This document shows, piece by piece, positions 1 to 8,214 of a stretch of DNA of 64,000 bases. The position numbers and the translations under genes are program-made. The notes under the pieces were generated by a model, which had not been told where the DNA came from, did not search any database, and saw nothing but the letters and a program-made list of their open reading frames with translations. Origin of the DNA: an unidentified bacterial endosymbiont (GTDB lineage Bacteria > Pseudomonadota > Gammaproteobacteria > Enterobacterales > G038960095); assembly GCF_918320885.1 (NCBI RefSeq), contig NZ_OU907312.1, positions 930,465-994,464 of the forward strand. The letters are read 5' to 3'. Within the stretch, counting starts at the first letter, position 1; each line of letters opens with the position of its first letter.

Positions 1-75
1 GCTTTTGATCACCTGCCCTTTTTTACGGGCATCTCGAATGCGTTTCTCGGTCGGCTTTTCGGTTTTTTCACTCAC
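1..75 (-). CDS. sctU: SctU export-gate switch protein, N-terminus only
   Basis: This is the first 25 codons of a gene that leaves the window. A GTG start at 75 begins MSEKTEKPTEKRIRDARKKG, the conserved basic opening of the SctU/FlhB family (SsaU, EscU, YscU). The start overlaps the sctT stop by 8 bases, which implies translational coupling, and the R-S-T-U order is the usual one for non-flagellar T3SS. SctU is an inner-membrane protein that autocleaves at an NPTH site to switch substrate class; that region lies outside the window, so integrity cannot be judged. Confidence 0.85.
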   Translation of the reverse strand, partial: MSEKTEKPTEKRIRDARKKGQVIKS

Positions 76-847
76 GCAGAAAACTCAGCAGCTGTAACAC
101 CTGTTCCGTGATCGTCATCGTGTGCCGTCGATAGAGTTGTAGCGCATTCTCTAAACTCACTATCAATAACAGCAACACTAAGACACTTTTAATCGGCATC
201 GCTAAAAAAAATACGTTCAACTGTTGCGCCGAGCGATTCAGTAGTCCCATGGCGACATCAACCAGCACCATAATCAGCATGGCTGGTAGCGCAAAACCAA
301 CCCCTAAGTGGTACATTAATAGCCACCACTGCTTGAGAAACAGGAATAGGTGTTCATCCAGGACTAAACAGCGCCCCGGCGCTAACACAGTGTAGCTGGT
401 ATACAGGGTGGTTAACAATTGGTGAAAACCGCCAAAACCCAGGAATAGCACAGCATAGAGCTGTAAGAACAATAGCCCATAAATCGACGATTGTGCCCCT
501 AACAACGGATTTAGTAAGGTCCCCATGGAGGCCCCCCGCATCGTGTCAATAATAAAACTGGCAATATCTAGGGCCCAAAATGGAATGGCAGCAGCAAAAC
601 CAATCAACATTCCAATGAATAGTTCATGCCCATAATAGTGCAGCAGTAGCCCCAGATCTTGGGGACCCACAGGGGCCACTGCCATATTCAAAGGGATCAC
701 CGGTAAAGCGATCACTAAAGCGATGGCGTTGCGCATCAAAGCCCCCCCTAGGCAACGCGCGCTAAACATCGGTAAAAACAGAAACAGTCCCAGCGGCCGA
801 AGAGTACTCAACGCCACTGATGGCAGTAGAGCGAGCCACTGCTCCAT
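68..847 (-). CDS. sctT: T3SS export apparatus protein SctT (SsaT/EscT/YscT family)
   Basis: A 259-residue, very hydrophobic protein of the SctT/FliR family. It forms part of the inner-membrane export gate with SctR and SctS. Several transmembrane stretches are visible from the N-terminus (around residues 10-30 and 40-60) to the C-terminus (around 210-235), and the length matches SsaT and EscT (about 258). The ATG directly follows the sctS stop (TAG-ATG), and the stop overlaps the sctU start, so the genes are tightly coupled. No internal lesion is visible. FliR is the alternative, but the neighbours (split sctQ, sctP) and the absence of flagellar genes argue for an injectisome. Confidence 0.93.
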   Translation of the reverse strand: MEQWLALLPSVALSTLRPLGLFLFLPMFSARCLGGALMRNAIALVIALPVIPLNMAVAPVGPQDLGLLLHYYGHELFIGMLIGFAAAIPFWALDIASFIIDTMRGASMGTLLNPLLGAQSSIYGLLFLQLYAVLFLGFGGFHQLLTTLYTSYTVLAPGRCLVLDEHLFLFLKQWWLLMYHLGVGFALPAMLIMVLVDVAMGLLNRSAQQLNVFFLAMPIKSVLVLLLLIVSLENALQLYRRHTMTITEQVLQLLSFLRE

Positions 848-1117
848 CTAAGGCGCCATCTGCACAATCTGTTTAAAGACTAAGTGGGTATAGTTCAGTA
901 AAGTCTCCCCCATCCAAGGGTAGGTCACCACTAAGGTGATACTCACGGCAACCAATTTAATCAAAAACTGTAACGTCTGATCTTGTAGCTGGGTCAGTGC
1001 CTGAAATAGACTCACCAACAACCCAACGACCGAGGCGGTGATCACAATGGGCAACGACAGTAGTAATATCAACCACAACAACTGGATGGCCATCTGGACA
1101 ATGAGTCGTTCACTCAT
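848..1117 (-). CDS. sctS: T3SS export apparatus protein SctS
   Basis: An 89-residue protein with two transmembrane hairpins (about residues 8-38 and 50-72), the size and topology of SctS/FliQ (SsaS 88, EscS 89). It packs with SctR and SctT in the export gate. Its ATG overlaps the sctR stop by 4 bases and its stop abuts the sctT start, as expected for an R-S-T coupled operon. The central LFQALTQLQDQTLQFLIKL segment resembles the conserved cytoplasmic loop of the family. Intact. Confidence 0.93.
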   Translation of the reverse strand: MSERLIVQMAIQLLWLILLLSLPIVITASVVGLLVSLFQALTQLQDQTLQFLIKLVAVSITLVVTYPWMGETLLNYTHLVFKQIVQMAP

Positions 1118-1764
1118 GCGTAGGTCAACACTAGTTGATTCAACAATTGCTGCCAGCCATCAATTAAGATAAAAATCAGCAGTTTAAAAGGTAAAGCAAT
1201 GGTCATCGGCGAGACCATCATCATCCCCATCGCCAGCAGAATATTGGAGACAATCAGATCAATGGCAATAAAGGGTAGATAGAGCAGTAGTCCTATTTTA
1301 AACGCCTCTACCAACTGACTGAGGGTAAATGAGGGCATTAAAACCAGTAGCGAATCCTGAGGCAACCGTGCGCGATACTGCTCCGGCCACACCTGCTGGC
1401 CAACATTGCTAAAAAAGCAGATCTGCTTAGGATCAGTATGCCGTATTAAAAACCGGCGGTAGGGCTGTAATACCTCACGATCAAGCCGTTGAAACAGTTG
1501 TGGGGATTGCCAATCCAACGGCTGCTTCTCTAAGTGATCGCTGATCTCTAGACCCACCGGGGCCATGATAAACAGCGTTAAGATCAGGGATAGGCCATAA
1601 ATCGCCATATTCGGCGGCAGTTGCTGGATCCCTAGGGCGTTGCGTAGCAGCGACAAGACTACGGCTATTTTTAAAAAGGTGGTCCCCATGACGATCAATA
1701 GCGGCAGCAGTGACAGTAGTGTGAGTAGGGCAATCAGTGAGTAGGGTTGTTCAAATAGCTTCAC
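1114..1764 (-). CDS. sctR: T3SS export apparatus protein SctR (SsaR/EscR/YscR family)
   Basis: A 216-residue protein with the SctR/FliP layout: an N-terminal hydrophobic helix, the conserved TTFLKIAVVLSLLRNALGIQ segment around residues 28-47, a periplasmic loop, then a pair of C-terminal membrane segments beginning near FKIGLLLYLPFIAIDLIVSN. Length equals SsaR (215) and EscR (217). It is the pentameric core of the export gate. The periplasmic loop contains one cysteine. The start overlaps the end of the sctQ C-terminal gene by 14 bases. No lesion is visible. Confidence 0.95.
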   Translation of the reverse strand: MKLFEQPYSLIALLTLLSLLPLLIVMGTTFLKIAVVLSLLRNALGIQQLPPNMAIYGLSLILTLFIMAPVGLEISDHLEKQPLDWQSPQLFQRLDREVLQPYRRFLIRHTDPKQICFFSNVGQQVWPEQYRARLPQDSLLVLMPSFTLSQLVEAFKIGLLLYLPFIAIDLIVSNILLAMGMMMVSPMTIALPFKLLIFILIDGWQQLLNQLVLTYA

Positions 1765-2083
1765 CAGCAGCTCCTAGCTGAGTAATTCGTATTGCCCAGC
1801 GCTTATCAAGCGTCAATAAGCTTCCCCGCCCCAAGCGGCTGCCGTTGATCTGCAGGATCAGATCGTCAGGCGTTAGCGGCATCGAGGGCACTAACGGCTG
1901 CCCAGGCGCCAGCGATCGCAACTGCTCCAGGGTTAACTGCGTGACCAGGCACTCTACTGTCACGGCAAACCGTACCGCAGGCTGGGGGGTGCCCTGCCGC
2001 TGCTCAGTCGAGTGCCTTATCCGTGCGGTGTCAGCAGGATCCAATGCTGCTGGGGGGCTGCTCGGCTCATCAGAGTACTGCAT
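1751..2083 (-). CDS. sctQ: T3SS sorting-platform SctQ, C-terminal SpoA domain as a separate gene
   Basis: A 110-residue protein whose second half (from about FAVTVECLVTQLTLEQLRSL to the end) has the form of a SpoA/SPOA2 domain, the C-terminal module of SctQ/FliN: an LTLEQLRSLAPGQ segment, a proline-containing turn, then DDLILQINGSRLGRGSLLTLDKRWAIRI. In SPI-2 the single ssaQ gene makes a comparable short product by internal initiation, whereas Pseudomonas splits it into hrcQA/hrcQB. Here it is a free-standing ORF, 35 bases downstream of the N-terminal gene, with its own ATG; a GAAGAGG stretch upstream is rather distant for a ribosome-binding site. It overlaps sctR. Confidence 0.8.
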   Translation of the reverse strand: MQYSDEPSSPPAALDPADTARIRHSTEQRQGTPQPAVRFAVTVECLVTQLTLEQLRSLAPGQPLVPSMPLTPDDLILQINGSRLGRGSLLTLDKRWAIRITQLGAAGEAI

Positions 2084-2118
2084 AAGGGCTCATCGACCTC
2101 TTCATAAAAAGTGCTGGG

Positions 2119-3543
2119 CTAGACCGTTGAGGGTTTACCCGGTTTACGACGCCCCACCACCGCCTTGGCCATACTGTTCATGGCCGATCGGAGTGCTTTA
2201 GGGGCGCGCGGCGGCTTGGGGGGTATCACGACCGGTGGGGAAGGCGTGTCCGCCGGTTCGAATGCGGTGACGGGTAGGCTCTGCCCCGTGGCAGGCACAG
2301 GCGGCGTTAATGGGACCTGAGCACTAACGGGCTTTTCGTGCTGCTCAAGCCCCGTACCCTGAGCTGATCTCCTGGCCGGGACGCCTGGCTCAACGACCCT
2401 AGCCGCTTCTCTTTCCACTGTACTCTCCTCTTCACCGCTTTCTGCTAGGTCATCGCCTAGGGTCGTTACTGCTTCAGTGGCTGCCTCGGTCGTCGAGGCT
2501 GCCGCTGCTCTCTTTTCTCCTACTGCTTCTACCACTTCTACTGCCGCCGCTATCGAAGCGTTCTCTAGAGGCTCTTCCTGGGGGGTTGTCAGCAGCGGCG
2601 GTTGGTTAAACCAGCCGTCAATCTGTACGATCCAATGGCCGCCGACTTCAATCAGCTGGCCACTCCCCAGATAACGACCATTGGCCTTTAAACGGACGGC
2701 GCCCTCAAACAACGACTCTCCTTGCAGGACTTCGCCCACCTGCAGCGCCGCCAGCTGTTCTAACGGCACCCACAGCTGTCCAATCTCTGCCACAACGGTG
2801 ATCGACAAGGCCTGTACAGCATTGCCGATCTCCGGTGGCCAGTCACTCTGCTCTGCCATGATGGCCTCTACTACGGCTTGCTGTGTATTCGTAAAGCGTA
2901 CTCTGGCCAATGGCTGCTCCTGAAATAACCAAGCTTCCCCGTGCCATAAGTCGACCGGACCGCTGAGTCTCAGCCCTTCCCCTAACCCTATCCTCTCTAG
3001 CGCTTGATCGGGCAGGCGGCACCACCCGGCTACCACACTGATGGCCAGTGGCGGCACCCGGGCACCGCCGGTCAGTGGTTTCCAGGAGCGACTGTGCTCT
3101 ATTAACCACTGGGCAGGCCAATCCAGTAGACGCAGTGCCAGCTCTGCCTCATCCTCACGCACTAAGATCAGCTTGGGATCCCACGCTTCAGCTAGAGTAC
3201 CCTCGGTGGGTGGTTTGATCTGCAGCGACGTCGCACCATCCGCCGGCTCATCAGCCAAGTGCCCCAGCAATGGCTGCCAACTCCAGAGTGCTAACGGGGT
3301 TAATAGCGATTGATCGATCTGTGCTAACGCCGGCACAGACAGTAATGGCGCTATCCACTGGCACCAGGCAGTCTCCTCACACCAAGCCCGACAGCGCTGC
3401 CCTGCCACCGTCAAGGACCATATCAGTCCCACCCCCCCCTGCCGTTCCATCGTCAATCGTAGCCTTCCCTGAGCTTGAACACGTCCATGACCAATGTGTT
3501 GACTCAAGGCGATCCAGGCTGAACTATGTGACGGACACCACAT
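2119..3543 (-). CDS. sctQ: T3SS sorting-platform SctQ, N-terminal part with long low-complexity extension
   Basis: A 474-residue protein when started at the ATG at 3543, which overlaps the sctP stop by 20 bases; an in-frame start at 3576 is less likely. Residues about 235-310 form the first SpoA domain (GQLWVPLEQLAALQVGEVLQ followed by RLKANGRYLGSGQLIEVGGH). After it comes about 155 residues of Ala/Glu/Pro-rich sequence ending in a basic RRKPGK tail, which is not usual in SctQ (SsaQ is about 322 residues in total). The second SpoA domain is in the next gene. SctQ is the cytoplasmic pod of the sorting platform. The extension could bind the C-terminal piece or SctK/SctL, but that is inference. 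Confidence 0.75.
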   Translation of the reverse strand: MWCPSHSSAWIALSQHIGHGRVQAQGRLRLTMERQGGVGLIWSLTVAGQRCRAWCEETAWCQWIAPLLSVPALAQIDQSLLTPLALWSWQPLLGHLADEPADGATSLQIKPPTEGTLAEAWDPKLILVREDEAELALRLLDWPAQWLIEHSRSWKPLTGGARVPPLAISVVAGWCRLPDQALERIGLGEGLRLSGPVDLWHGEAWLFQEQPLARVRFTNTQQAVVEAIMAEQSDWPPEIGNAVQALSITVVAEIGQLWVPLEQLAALQVGEVLQGESLFEGAVRLKANGRYLGSGQLIEVGGHWIVQIDGWFNQPPLLTTPQEEPLENASIAAAVEVVEAVGEKRAAAASTTEAATEAVTTLGDDLAESGEEESTVEREAARVVEPGVPARRSAQGTGLEQHEKPVSAQVPLTPPVPATGQSLPVTAFEPADTPSPPVVIPPKPPRAPKALRSAMNSMAKAVVGRRKPGKPSTV

Positions 3544-3951
3544 AGTGCACCTCCACCGATACAGCATAAACACCACGGTTGAGTAGGGTTAACCAGTGGG
3601 GTTTTTGTTCTAATAAACAGTGGTAGTGACGCCACTCACTCACCGATAATGAGAGCTGCAGCTGCCCGCCAGCCAATTCAGCCTTAATCAGTAGTCCAGC
3701 CAACGGCCCGTTGATCAACTGCCAGGTTAAACTGATCCCTGCCCCTCGACTGATCACGCGTAGGGCATCACAGTAGCGATCACCCGGTTGTTGTAGCGCC
3801 TGTACTATCATTTGCTGGCGCCGGTGACGTTGGGATTCGCTCTCTTCCTCAAACGCTTGCTGTAAAGCGCTGTCCACTGCTTCAAGCGGCGGCTGTAACC
3901 AACCAGAAAAGGAGCGCTGGGCTGATAATGAGGGCTGCGGTAGTCGCCCCT
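3524..3951 (-). pseudogene. sctP: T3SS needle-length regulator SctP-like, 5'-truncated by IS3 copy 1
   Basis: The frame is open from the IS boundary at 3951 to the stop at 3524, so the original N-terminus is missing. The first possible internal start is a GTG at 3877, giving 117 residues. The C-terminal half (TWQLINGPLAGLLIKAELAG and following) looks like the compact substrate-switch domain of small SctP proteins such as SsaP (124 residues). Position supports the call: it lies directly upstream of sctQ, as in SPI-2 (ssaP-ssaQ-ssaR). Upstream sequence beyond the IS is not T3SS DNA, so sctO and the start of sctP are gone from this place. Confidence 0.65.
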
Positions 3952-3991
3952 TGATCTTGCCACCTTTTTTTAGACACAGAGAAGAGAAACC

Positions 3992-4846
3992 TTAAGCGAC
4001 CTGGGATAACCAATTTTTTTCAAAATTTACAGGAGACAGATAGCCTAGCGTTGAGTGCCGTCTCTGTCGGTTATAAAACACTTCTACGTATTCAAAAATG
4101 CTCAATTTGGCTTGTTCTCTGCTCTCAAAACGTTCAAAGTGGGTGTGCTCTGTTTTTAAGGTATGGAAAAAACTCTCTGCTACTGCATTGTCATAACAAT
4201 TGCCCGTACTACTCATGCTAAGCGTTATCTGGTGATGCGCCGATACAGCCTTGAATCCTTTGCTGGTATACTGGCTGCCTCGGTCGGAGTGGTGGATGAG
4301 ACCTGCAGCAGGCTTCCTCCGTGTTATTGCCTGGCGTAATGCTGCGGCTACTAACTCGGTGGTCATGTGAGCTTGCATATCCATCCCCACGATACTACGA
4401 GAGAACAGGTCCAGTACGATAGCAACATACAACCATCCCTCTTGGGTCGGAATATAGGTAATATCTGCTGCCCAGTATTGATCAGGGCGAGTGGCTGTGA
4501 ACTTCTGCTTGAGTAAATTAGGCGCCACTGCGGCCTTTGGATCGACTATTGTGGTTACCTTAAATCGTTTTTTCATCTTAGCCGCAATATGGGCTGCTTT
4601 CATTAGCCGACAAACCCGTTTGCGTGAACAGCGCTCACCTCTAGCTCGTAACTCAGCATGGATACGTGGGCTACCGTAAATTTGGTTGCTTATGGTATAA
4701 ACCTCTTTAATTTCAGATATTAAACGCTCATCCTCACAATAGCGCTTGGATGGCTCAGCCTTGATAAACTGATAATAGCCACTGCGGGATACACCTAACA
4801 CGTTGGACATCCTCTCTACGCTGAATTCCCCAGCATGCTTTTGCAT
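3992..4846 (-). CDS. IS3 transposase OrfB (DDE integrase), copy 1
   Basis: A 284-residue rve-type integrase core. The DDE residues are visible in ADITYIPTQEGW, HHSDRGSQYTS and NAVAESFFHTLKTE. An HTH_21-type region (VYTISNQIYGSPRIHAELRA) precedes the core. It is normally expressed as the OrfAB frameshift product; the ATG at 4846 lies just after the OrfA stop. Intact and identical to the other three copies. Confidence 0.93.
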   Translation of the reverse strand: MQKHAGEFSVERMSNVLGVSRSGYYQFIKAEPSKRYCEDERLISEIKEVYTISNQIYGSPRIHAELRARGERCSRKRVCRLMKAAHIAAKMKKRFKVTTIVDPKAAVAPNLLKQKFTATRPDQYWAADITYIPTQEGWLYVAIVLDLFSRSIVGMDMQAHMTTELVAAALRQAITRRKPAAGLIHHSDRGSQYTSKGFKAVSAHHQITLSMSSTGNCYDNAVAESFFHTLKTEHTHFERFESREQAKLSIFEYVEVFYNRQRRHSTLGYLSPVNFEKNWLSQVA

Positions 4847-4857
4847 AAACTGGTATT

Positions 4858-5157
4858 TTACTTGCGGGCCACTGAGAAGATGCCCAAGGCTTTTTTTAGG
4901 ATATCCCTCTCTTCGCGTGCTATCGCCAATTCTTTCCGCAATTGACTGAGCTCAGCATCAGACGCTTTCAGGTATCCTTTGCCCGGGAAAGCCTCTGCAC
5001 CATCCTTGTTATGCTGATGGACCCACCCTGCCAATGTACTCTTGGGAACTCCCAATTCCTCGCTCAATTGACAGAGCGTTTTACCAGTGCTGTGATACAG
5101 CTTTACCGCATTCAGCTTGAATTCCTTATCATAGCTCCTTGATTCCCCTTGATTCAT
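4858..5157 (-). CDS. IS3 transposase OrfA, copy 1
   Basis: A 99-residue helix-turn-helix protein (KEFKLNAVKLYHSTGKTLCQ followed by LSEELGVPKSTLAGWVHQH) and a C-terminal coiled coil (LSQLRKELAIAREERDILKK). It binds the IS ends. Near its 3' end is an A7 tract followed by G, a typical IS3 -1 frameshift signal; the -1 frame is open from there into OrfB, so a fused OrfAB transposase can be made. Confidence 0.93.
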   Translation of the reverse strand: MNQGESRSYDKEFKLNAVKLYHSTGKTLCQLSEELGVPKSTLAGWVHQHNKDGAEAFPGKGYLKASDAELSQLRKELAIAREERDILKKALGIFSVARK

Positions 5158-5329
5158 AACTTCACCTCAAAAAGTAACAAAAAATTATACGCTTTGTTCC
5201 TCTTCGTTGTGTCCGTTAAAGGGTAGCAAGATCAGCTTACATATTTGACGCTATAAAATCATTTTATAATTGTCAGCGACGATATTTTACACTGTAAATT
5301 CGGTGCGAACTTTTTCCGGGACAGACCAC

Positions 5330-5371
5330 TTCGTTTCTTTTCGATGTGTCCATCAAATCGGGTCAAGATCA
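5330..5371 (-). mobile_element. Relic end of a related IS3-family element
   Basis: This 42-bp stretch aligns without gaps to the OrfA-side terminus of the 1283-bp IS3 element at about 31 of 42 positions, including the shared GTGTCC block and the terminal CAAGATCA. It has the same orientation as copy 1 and lies about 95 bp outside it. No transposase sequence remains. It looks like an older, diverged IS end. Confidence 0.55.
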
Positions 5372-5447
5372 GTTAGCTTTTTAGCACTTTTGGGCTCATG
5401 GCCTAGTGGATAAAAGACTCTGCAACACTTTCAACTTCACGACATCG

Positions 5448-5477
5448 CTTGAAATAGCGCTAGTCGGGCCCTATATA
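5448..5477 (+). promoter_or_regulatory. Probable sigma-32 heat-shock promoter of htpG
   Basis: CTTGAA at 5448-5453 and GCCCTATATA at 5468-5477 are separated by 14 bases. This fits the sigma-32 consensus (CTTGAA, 13-15 bases, CCCCATNT) and lies about 65 bp before the htpG start, as in E. coli. The rest of the 306-base stretch 5235-5540 holds only the IS relic. Confidence 0.7.
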
Positions 5478-5540
5478 CTCTAGCGCGCGCTTTGAGTGGC
5501 CGCCACTTTCGAATGGTCAATTATGAATTGAGGTAGGGGA

Positions 5541-7493
5541 ATGCAGGGGACAGAACGAGAAACCCGCGGGTTTCAATCCGAAGTTAAACAGTTACTACAG
5601 TTAATGATTCACTCGCTCTACTCTAATAAAGAGATTTTTTTGCGTGAATTGATCTCCAATGCTTCGGATGCTGCTGATAAATTGCGGTTTCGAGCGCTCT
5701 CTGATGCTGATCTGTATGAGGGTGAGGGGGAGCTGCGGGTCCGTTTATGGTGTGATAAGACAGAACGTACCTTGACGATCAGTGATAATGGTGTCGGCAT
5801 GAGCCGTGAAGAGGTGATTGACCATTTGGGAACCATTGCTAAGTCAGGGACTAAAGAGTTCTTGGCCTCTATGGGCAGCTCAGCTTCCCAAGATCAACAG
5901 CTCATTGGCCAATTTGGGGTGGGCTTTTACTCCGCTTTTATCGTGGCAGATAAAGTCACAGTCGCTACCCGGGCTGCAGGTCTCCCTGCGGAACAGGGGG
6001 TGTTGTGGGAGTCGAGTGGGGAAGGGGAGTATACGGTCGCGCAAATCACCAAAGCGGATCGCGGTACTGAGATCACCCTGCATCTGCGTGAAGGGGAAGA
6101 GGAGTTCTTAGATGACTGGCGGGTGCGCTCTATTATTGGCAAATACTCCGATCATATCGCTCTGCCCGTAGAGCTAAAAACTCAAAAAACCGACAGTAGC
6201 AGTGCTGTGGAGGGGGATGACGAGGCAGTTCAGGAGCCTGCAGCCTCCAGCAGCGAAACGGAAATAGTCTGGGAGCGTATCAACAAAGCTCAGGCGTTGT
6301 GGGTCCGTAACAAAAGTGAGATCAGCGATGAGGAGTATCGTGCCTTTTATCAGCATGTGTCCCATGATTTCACCGATCCACTCCTCTGGAGCCATAACCG
6401 AGTCGAGGGCAAGCAGGAGTACACTAGCCTACTCTATATTCCAGCCAAGGCCCCTTGGGATCTCTGGAATCGTGATCGCAAACAGGGCCTGAAGCTGTAT
6501 GTTCAGCGGGTCTTCATCATGGATGATGCCGAACAGTTTATGCCGACCTACCTGCGCTTTGTCAAAGGGATCATCGATTCCAATGATCTGCCATTGAATG
6601 TCTCTCGGGAAATTTTGCAAGATAATCGCATGACGCAGAGTCTACGGAGCGCCTGTACTAAACGGGTATTGCAACTGTTAGAGAAGTTGGCCGGTGAGGA
6701 GTCTGAGAAATATCAGCAATTTTGGGAGCAGTTTGGCAGTGTGCTGAAAGAGGGGATTGCCGAAGATTATAGCAATCGGGAAGCAGTGGCTCAGCTATTG
6801 CGCTTCGCCTCAACGCATGAGAGCAGCACCACTGAGCTGTCAGCACGCTATACGGTGGGCCTCAACGACTATATAGCGCGCATGCCGGCTGAGCAGGAGA
6901 AGATCTACTACTTAACTGCCGACAGCTATGCTGCGGCCAAAAGTAGTCCGCATTTAGAGCTGTTCCGTAAGAAAAATTGGGAAGTGCTGCTGTTATGTGA
7001 TCGCATCGATGAGTGGATGATGGGATACTTGACAGAATTTAAAGGCAAGTCTTTTCAATTGATCACCAAAGCAGATCTGGAGCTAAACAAACTCACCGAA
7101 ACGAGCTCGGAGGAGTACAAAAGCTTAGAGAGTGAGTTGGCACCACTCGTGGAGCGCGTCAAAACGCTGTTAGGGAAACGGGTGAAACGGGTTTGTTTGA
7201 CGCAACGGTTGACCGATACGCCAGCAGTGGTGACGACTGAAGGCGATGCTATGTCCACGCAGATGGCGAAATTATTAGCAGCATCAGGACAGAAGGCCCC
7301 AGAGGTTCAGTACAATTTAGAGCTCAACCCCAGCCATCCCCTGGTTCGGCGGGCGGCAGAGATCCCGGATGAAGATCTCTTTGCTGAGTGGATAGAGCTG
7401 CTGTTTGAACAAGCGCTATTAACGGAGCAGGGCAGTTTAGAGGATCCTAACCGTTTTATTCAGCGACTCAACCGGCTGTTAATGAGCGCCTGA
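5541..7493 (+). CDS. htpG: HtpG, Hsp90-family chaperone
   Basis: A 650-residue Hsp90. The N-terminal GHKL ATPase is complete ([19 protein letters not shown], the DNGVGM loop, [11 protein letters not shown]), followed by middle and C-terminal domains. The start follows a strong AGGTAGGGG ribosome-binding site. It is about 25 residues longer than E. coli HtpG (624), mostly from an acidic Ser/Glu-rich insertion around residues 215-240 at the position of the charged linker. HtpG refolds clients with DnaK in the cytoplasm. It heads htpG-adk-hemH in E. coli order and is preceded by a sigma-32-like promoter. Confidence 0.98.
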   Translation: MQGTERETRGFQSEVKQLLQLMIHSLYSNKEIFLRELISNASDAADKLRFRALSDADLYEGEGELRVRLWCDKTERTLTISDNGVGMSREEVIDHLGTIAKSGTKEFLASMGSSASQDQQLIGQFGVGFYSAFIVADKVTVATRAAGLPAEQGVLWESSGEGEYTVAQITKADRGTEITLHLREGEEEFLDDWRVRSIIGKYSDHIALPVELKTQKTDSSSAVEGDDEAVQEPAASSSETEIVWERINKAQALWVRNKSEISDEEYRAFYQHVSHDFTDPLLWSHNRVEGKQEYTSLLYIPAKAPWDLWNRDRKQGLKLYVQRVFIMDDAEQFMPTYLRFVKGIIDSNDLPLNVSREILQDNRMTQSLRSACTKRVLQLLEKLAGEESEKYQQFWEQFGSVLKEGIAEDYSNREAVAQLLRFASTHESSTTELSARYTVGLNDYIARMPAEQEKIYYLTADSYAAAKSSPHLELFRKKNWEVLLLCDRIDEWMMGYLTEFKGKSFQLITKADLELNKLTETSSEEYKSLESELAPLVERVKTLLGKRVKRVCLTQRLTDTPAVVTTEGDAMSTQMAKLLAASGQKAPEVQYNLELNPSHPLVRRAAEIPDEDLFAEWIELLFEQALLTEQGSLEDPNRFIQRLNRLLMSA

Positions 7494-7527
7494 TGACGGT
7501 CAAGCTGGCCGGAAGAGAGGAGAGCAT

Positions 7528-8181
7528 ATGCGCGTTGTTTTATTAGGCGCTCCTGGGGCTGGCAAAGGCACCCAAGCGCAGGTGCTGGTGGAACGGTTGG
7601 GCTTTATCCACATTGCCACGGGAGAGATCTTGCGCGCTGCAGTTCGTGAGCAGAGTCCACTGGGCATCCAAGTGCAAGCGATGATGGCCAGTGGACAATT
7701 GGTGCCTGATCGCCTGATGATTGCGTTAGTCGAGGAGCGGTTGCAGCAAGCAGGCGACCGCCCCTGTCTGCTGGATGGCTTTCCACGTACCTTAGCGCAA
7801 GCAGAAGCGCTCACACAGGCGGGGATCAAGCTCGATCAGGTGGTCCACTTAGCGGTACCCGAGGCGGTCTTGATCAGGCGTTTGAGCGGTCGGCGCGTGC
7901 ATAGGCCTTCAGGACGGCTCTATCATATCGACTATCAGCCACCCCGGGTGGCTGATAGAGATGATATCACTGGAGAGCCCTTAAACACGCGGCCTGATGA
8001 TGATGAAGCGACCATTCGGCAACGGTTAATGATCTACCAAGCACAGACCGTCCCGTTGATCGCCTACTATCAGCAACAGGCTTTACAAGGCAGAACGCGT
8101 TATGTAGCGCTTGAGGCTAATCAGCCAGCGGTGGCTGTCAGTGCGCAGCTGTTAGCACTCTTCCCACAGCAGACAGCCTAA
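7528..8181 (+). CDS. adk: Adenylate kinase
   Basis: A 217-residue enzyme (E. coli 214) that interconverts ATP plus AMP and two ADP. The P-loop GAPGAGKGT is at residues 7-15, the AMP-binding DGFPRT motif near 84-89, and the LID domain (GRRVHRPSGRLYH through DDITGEPL) lacks zinc cysteines, as in enteric enzymes. It lies 34 bases downstream of htpG with an AGAGAGGAGA ribosome-binding site, so the two may share a transcript. Intact. Confidence 0.98.
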   Translation: MRVVLLGAPGAGKGTQAQVLVERLGFIHIATGEILRAAVREQSPLGIQVQAMMASGQLVPDRLMIALVEERLQQAGDRPCLLDGFPRTLAQAEALTQAGIKLDQVVHLAVPEAVLIRRLSGRRVHRPSGRLYHIDYQPPRVADRDDITGEPLNTRPDDDEATIRQRLMIYQAQTVPLIAYYQQQALQGRTRYVALEANQPAVAVSAQLLALFPQQTA

Positions 8182-8214
8182 CTTCCCTAGGTGAGTGAGT
8201 AGGAGCTAAGAGGA

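Larger units (their letters stand above)
3952..5234 (-). mobile_element. IS3-family insertion sequence, copy 1 (1283 bp)
   Basis: A complete element bounded by imperfect terminal inverted repeats (TGATCTTGCCACC at 3952 and, on the other strand, TGATCTTGCTACC at 5234). It has exactly the same length as copies 2-4 and identical predicted proteins. The flanking triplets differ (CCT at left, GCT at right), so no clean target duplication is present; the left flank is sctP and the right flank is the unrelated htpG upstream region. This indicates a recombination junction rather than a simple insertion. Confidence 0.93.

Noticed and set aside
68..1764. Flagellar FliP/FliQ/FliR instead of SctR/S/T
   Set aside because: Adjacent SctP, SctQ and SctU start, gene order, overlaps and absence of any flagellar gene favour an injectisome.
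3949..5237. CCT/GCT flanks of IS3 copy 1 as a mutated target duplication
   Set aside because: Two of three bases agree, but the sequence on the right is unrelated to T3SS DNA and joining the flanks does not extend sctP, so a recombination junction is the better explanation.
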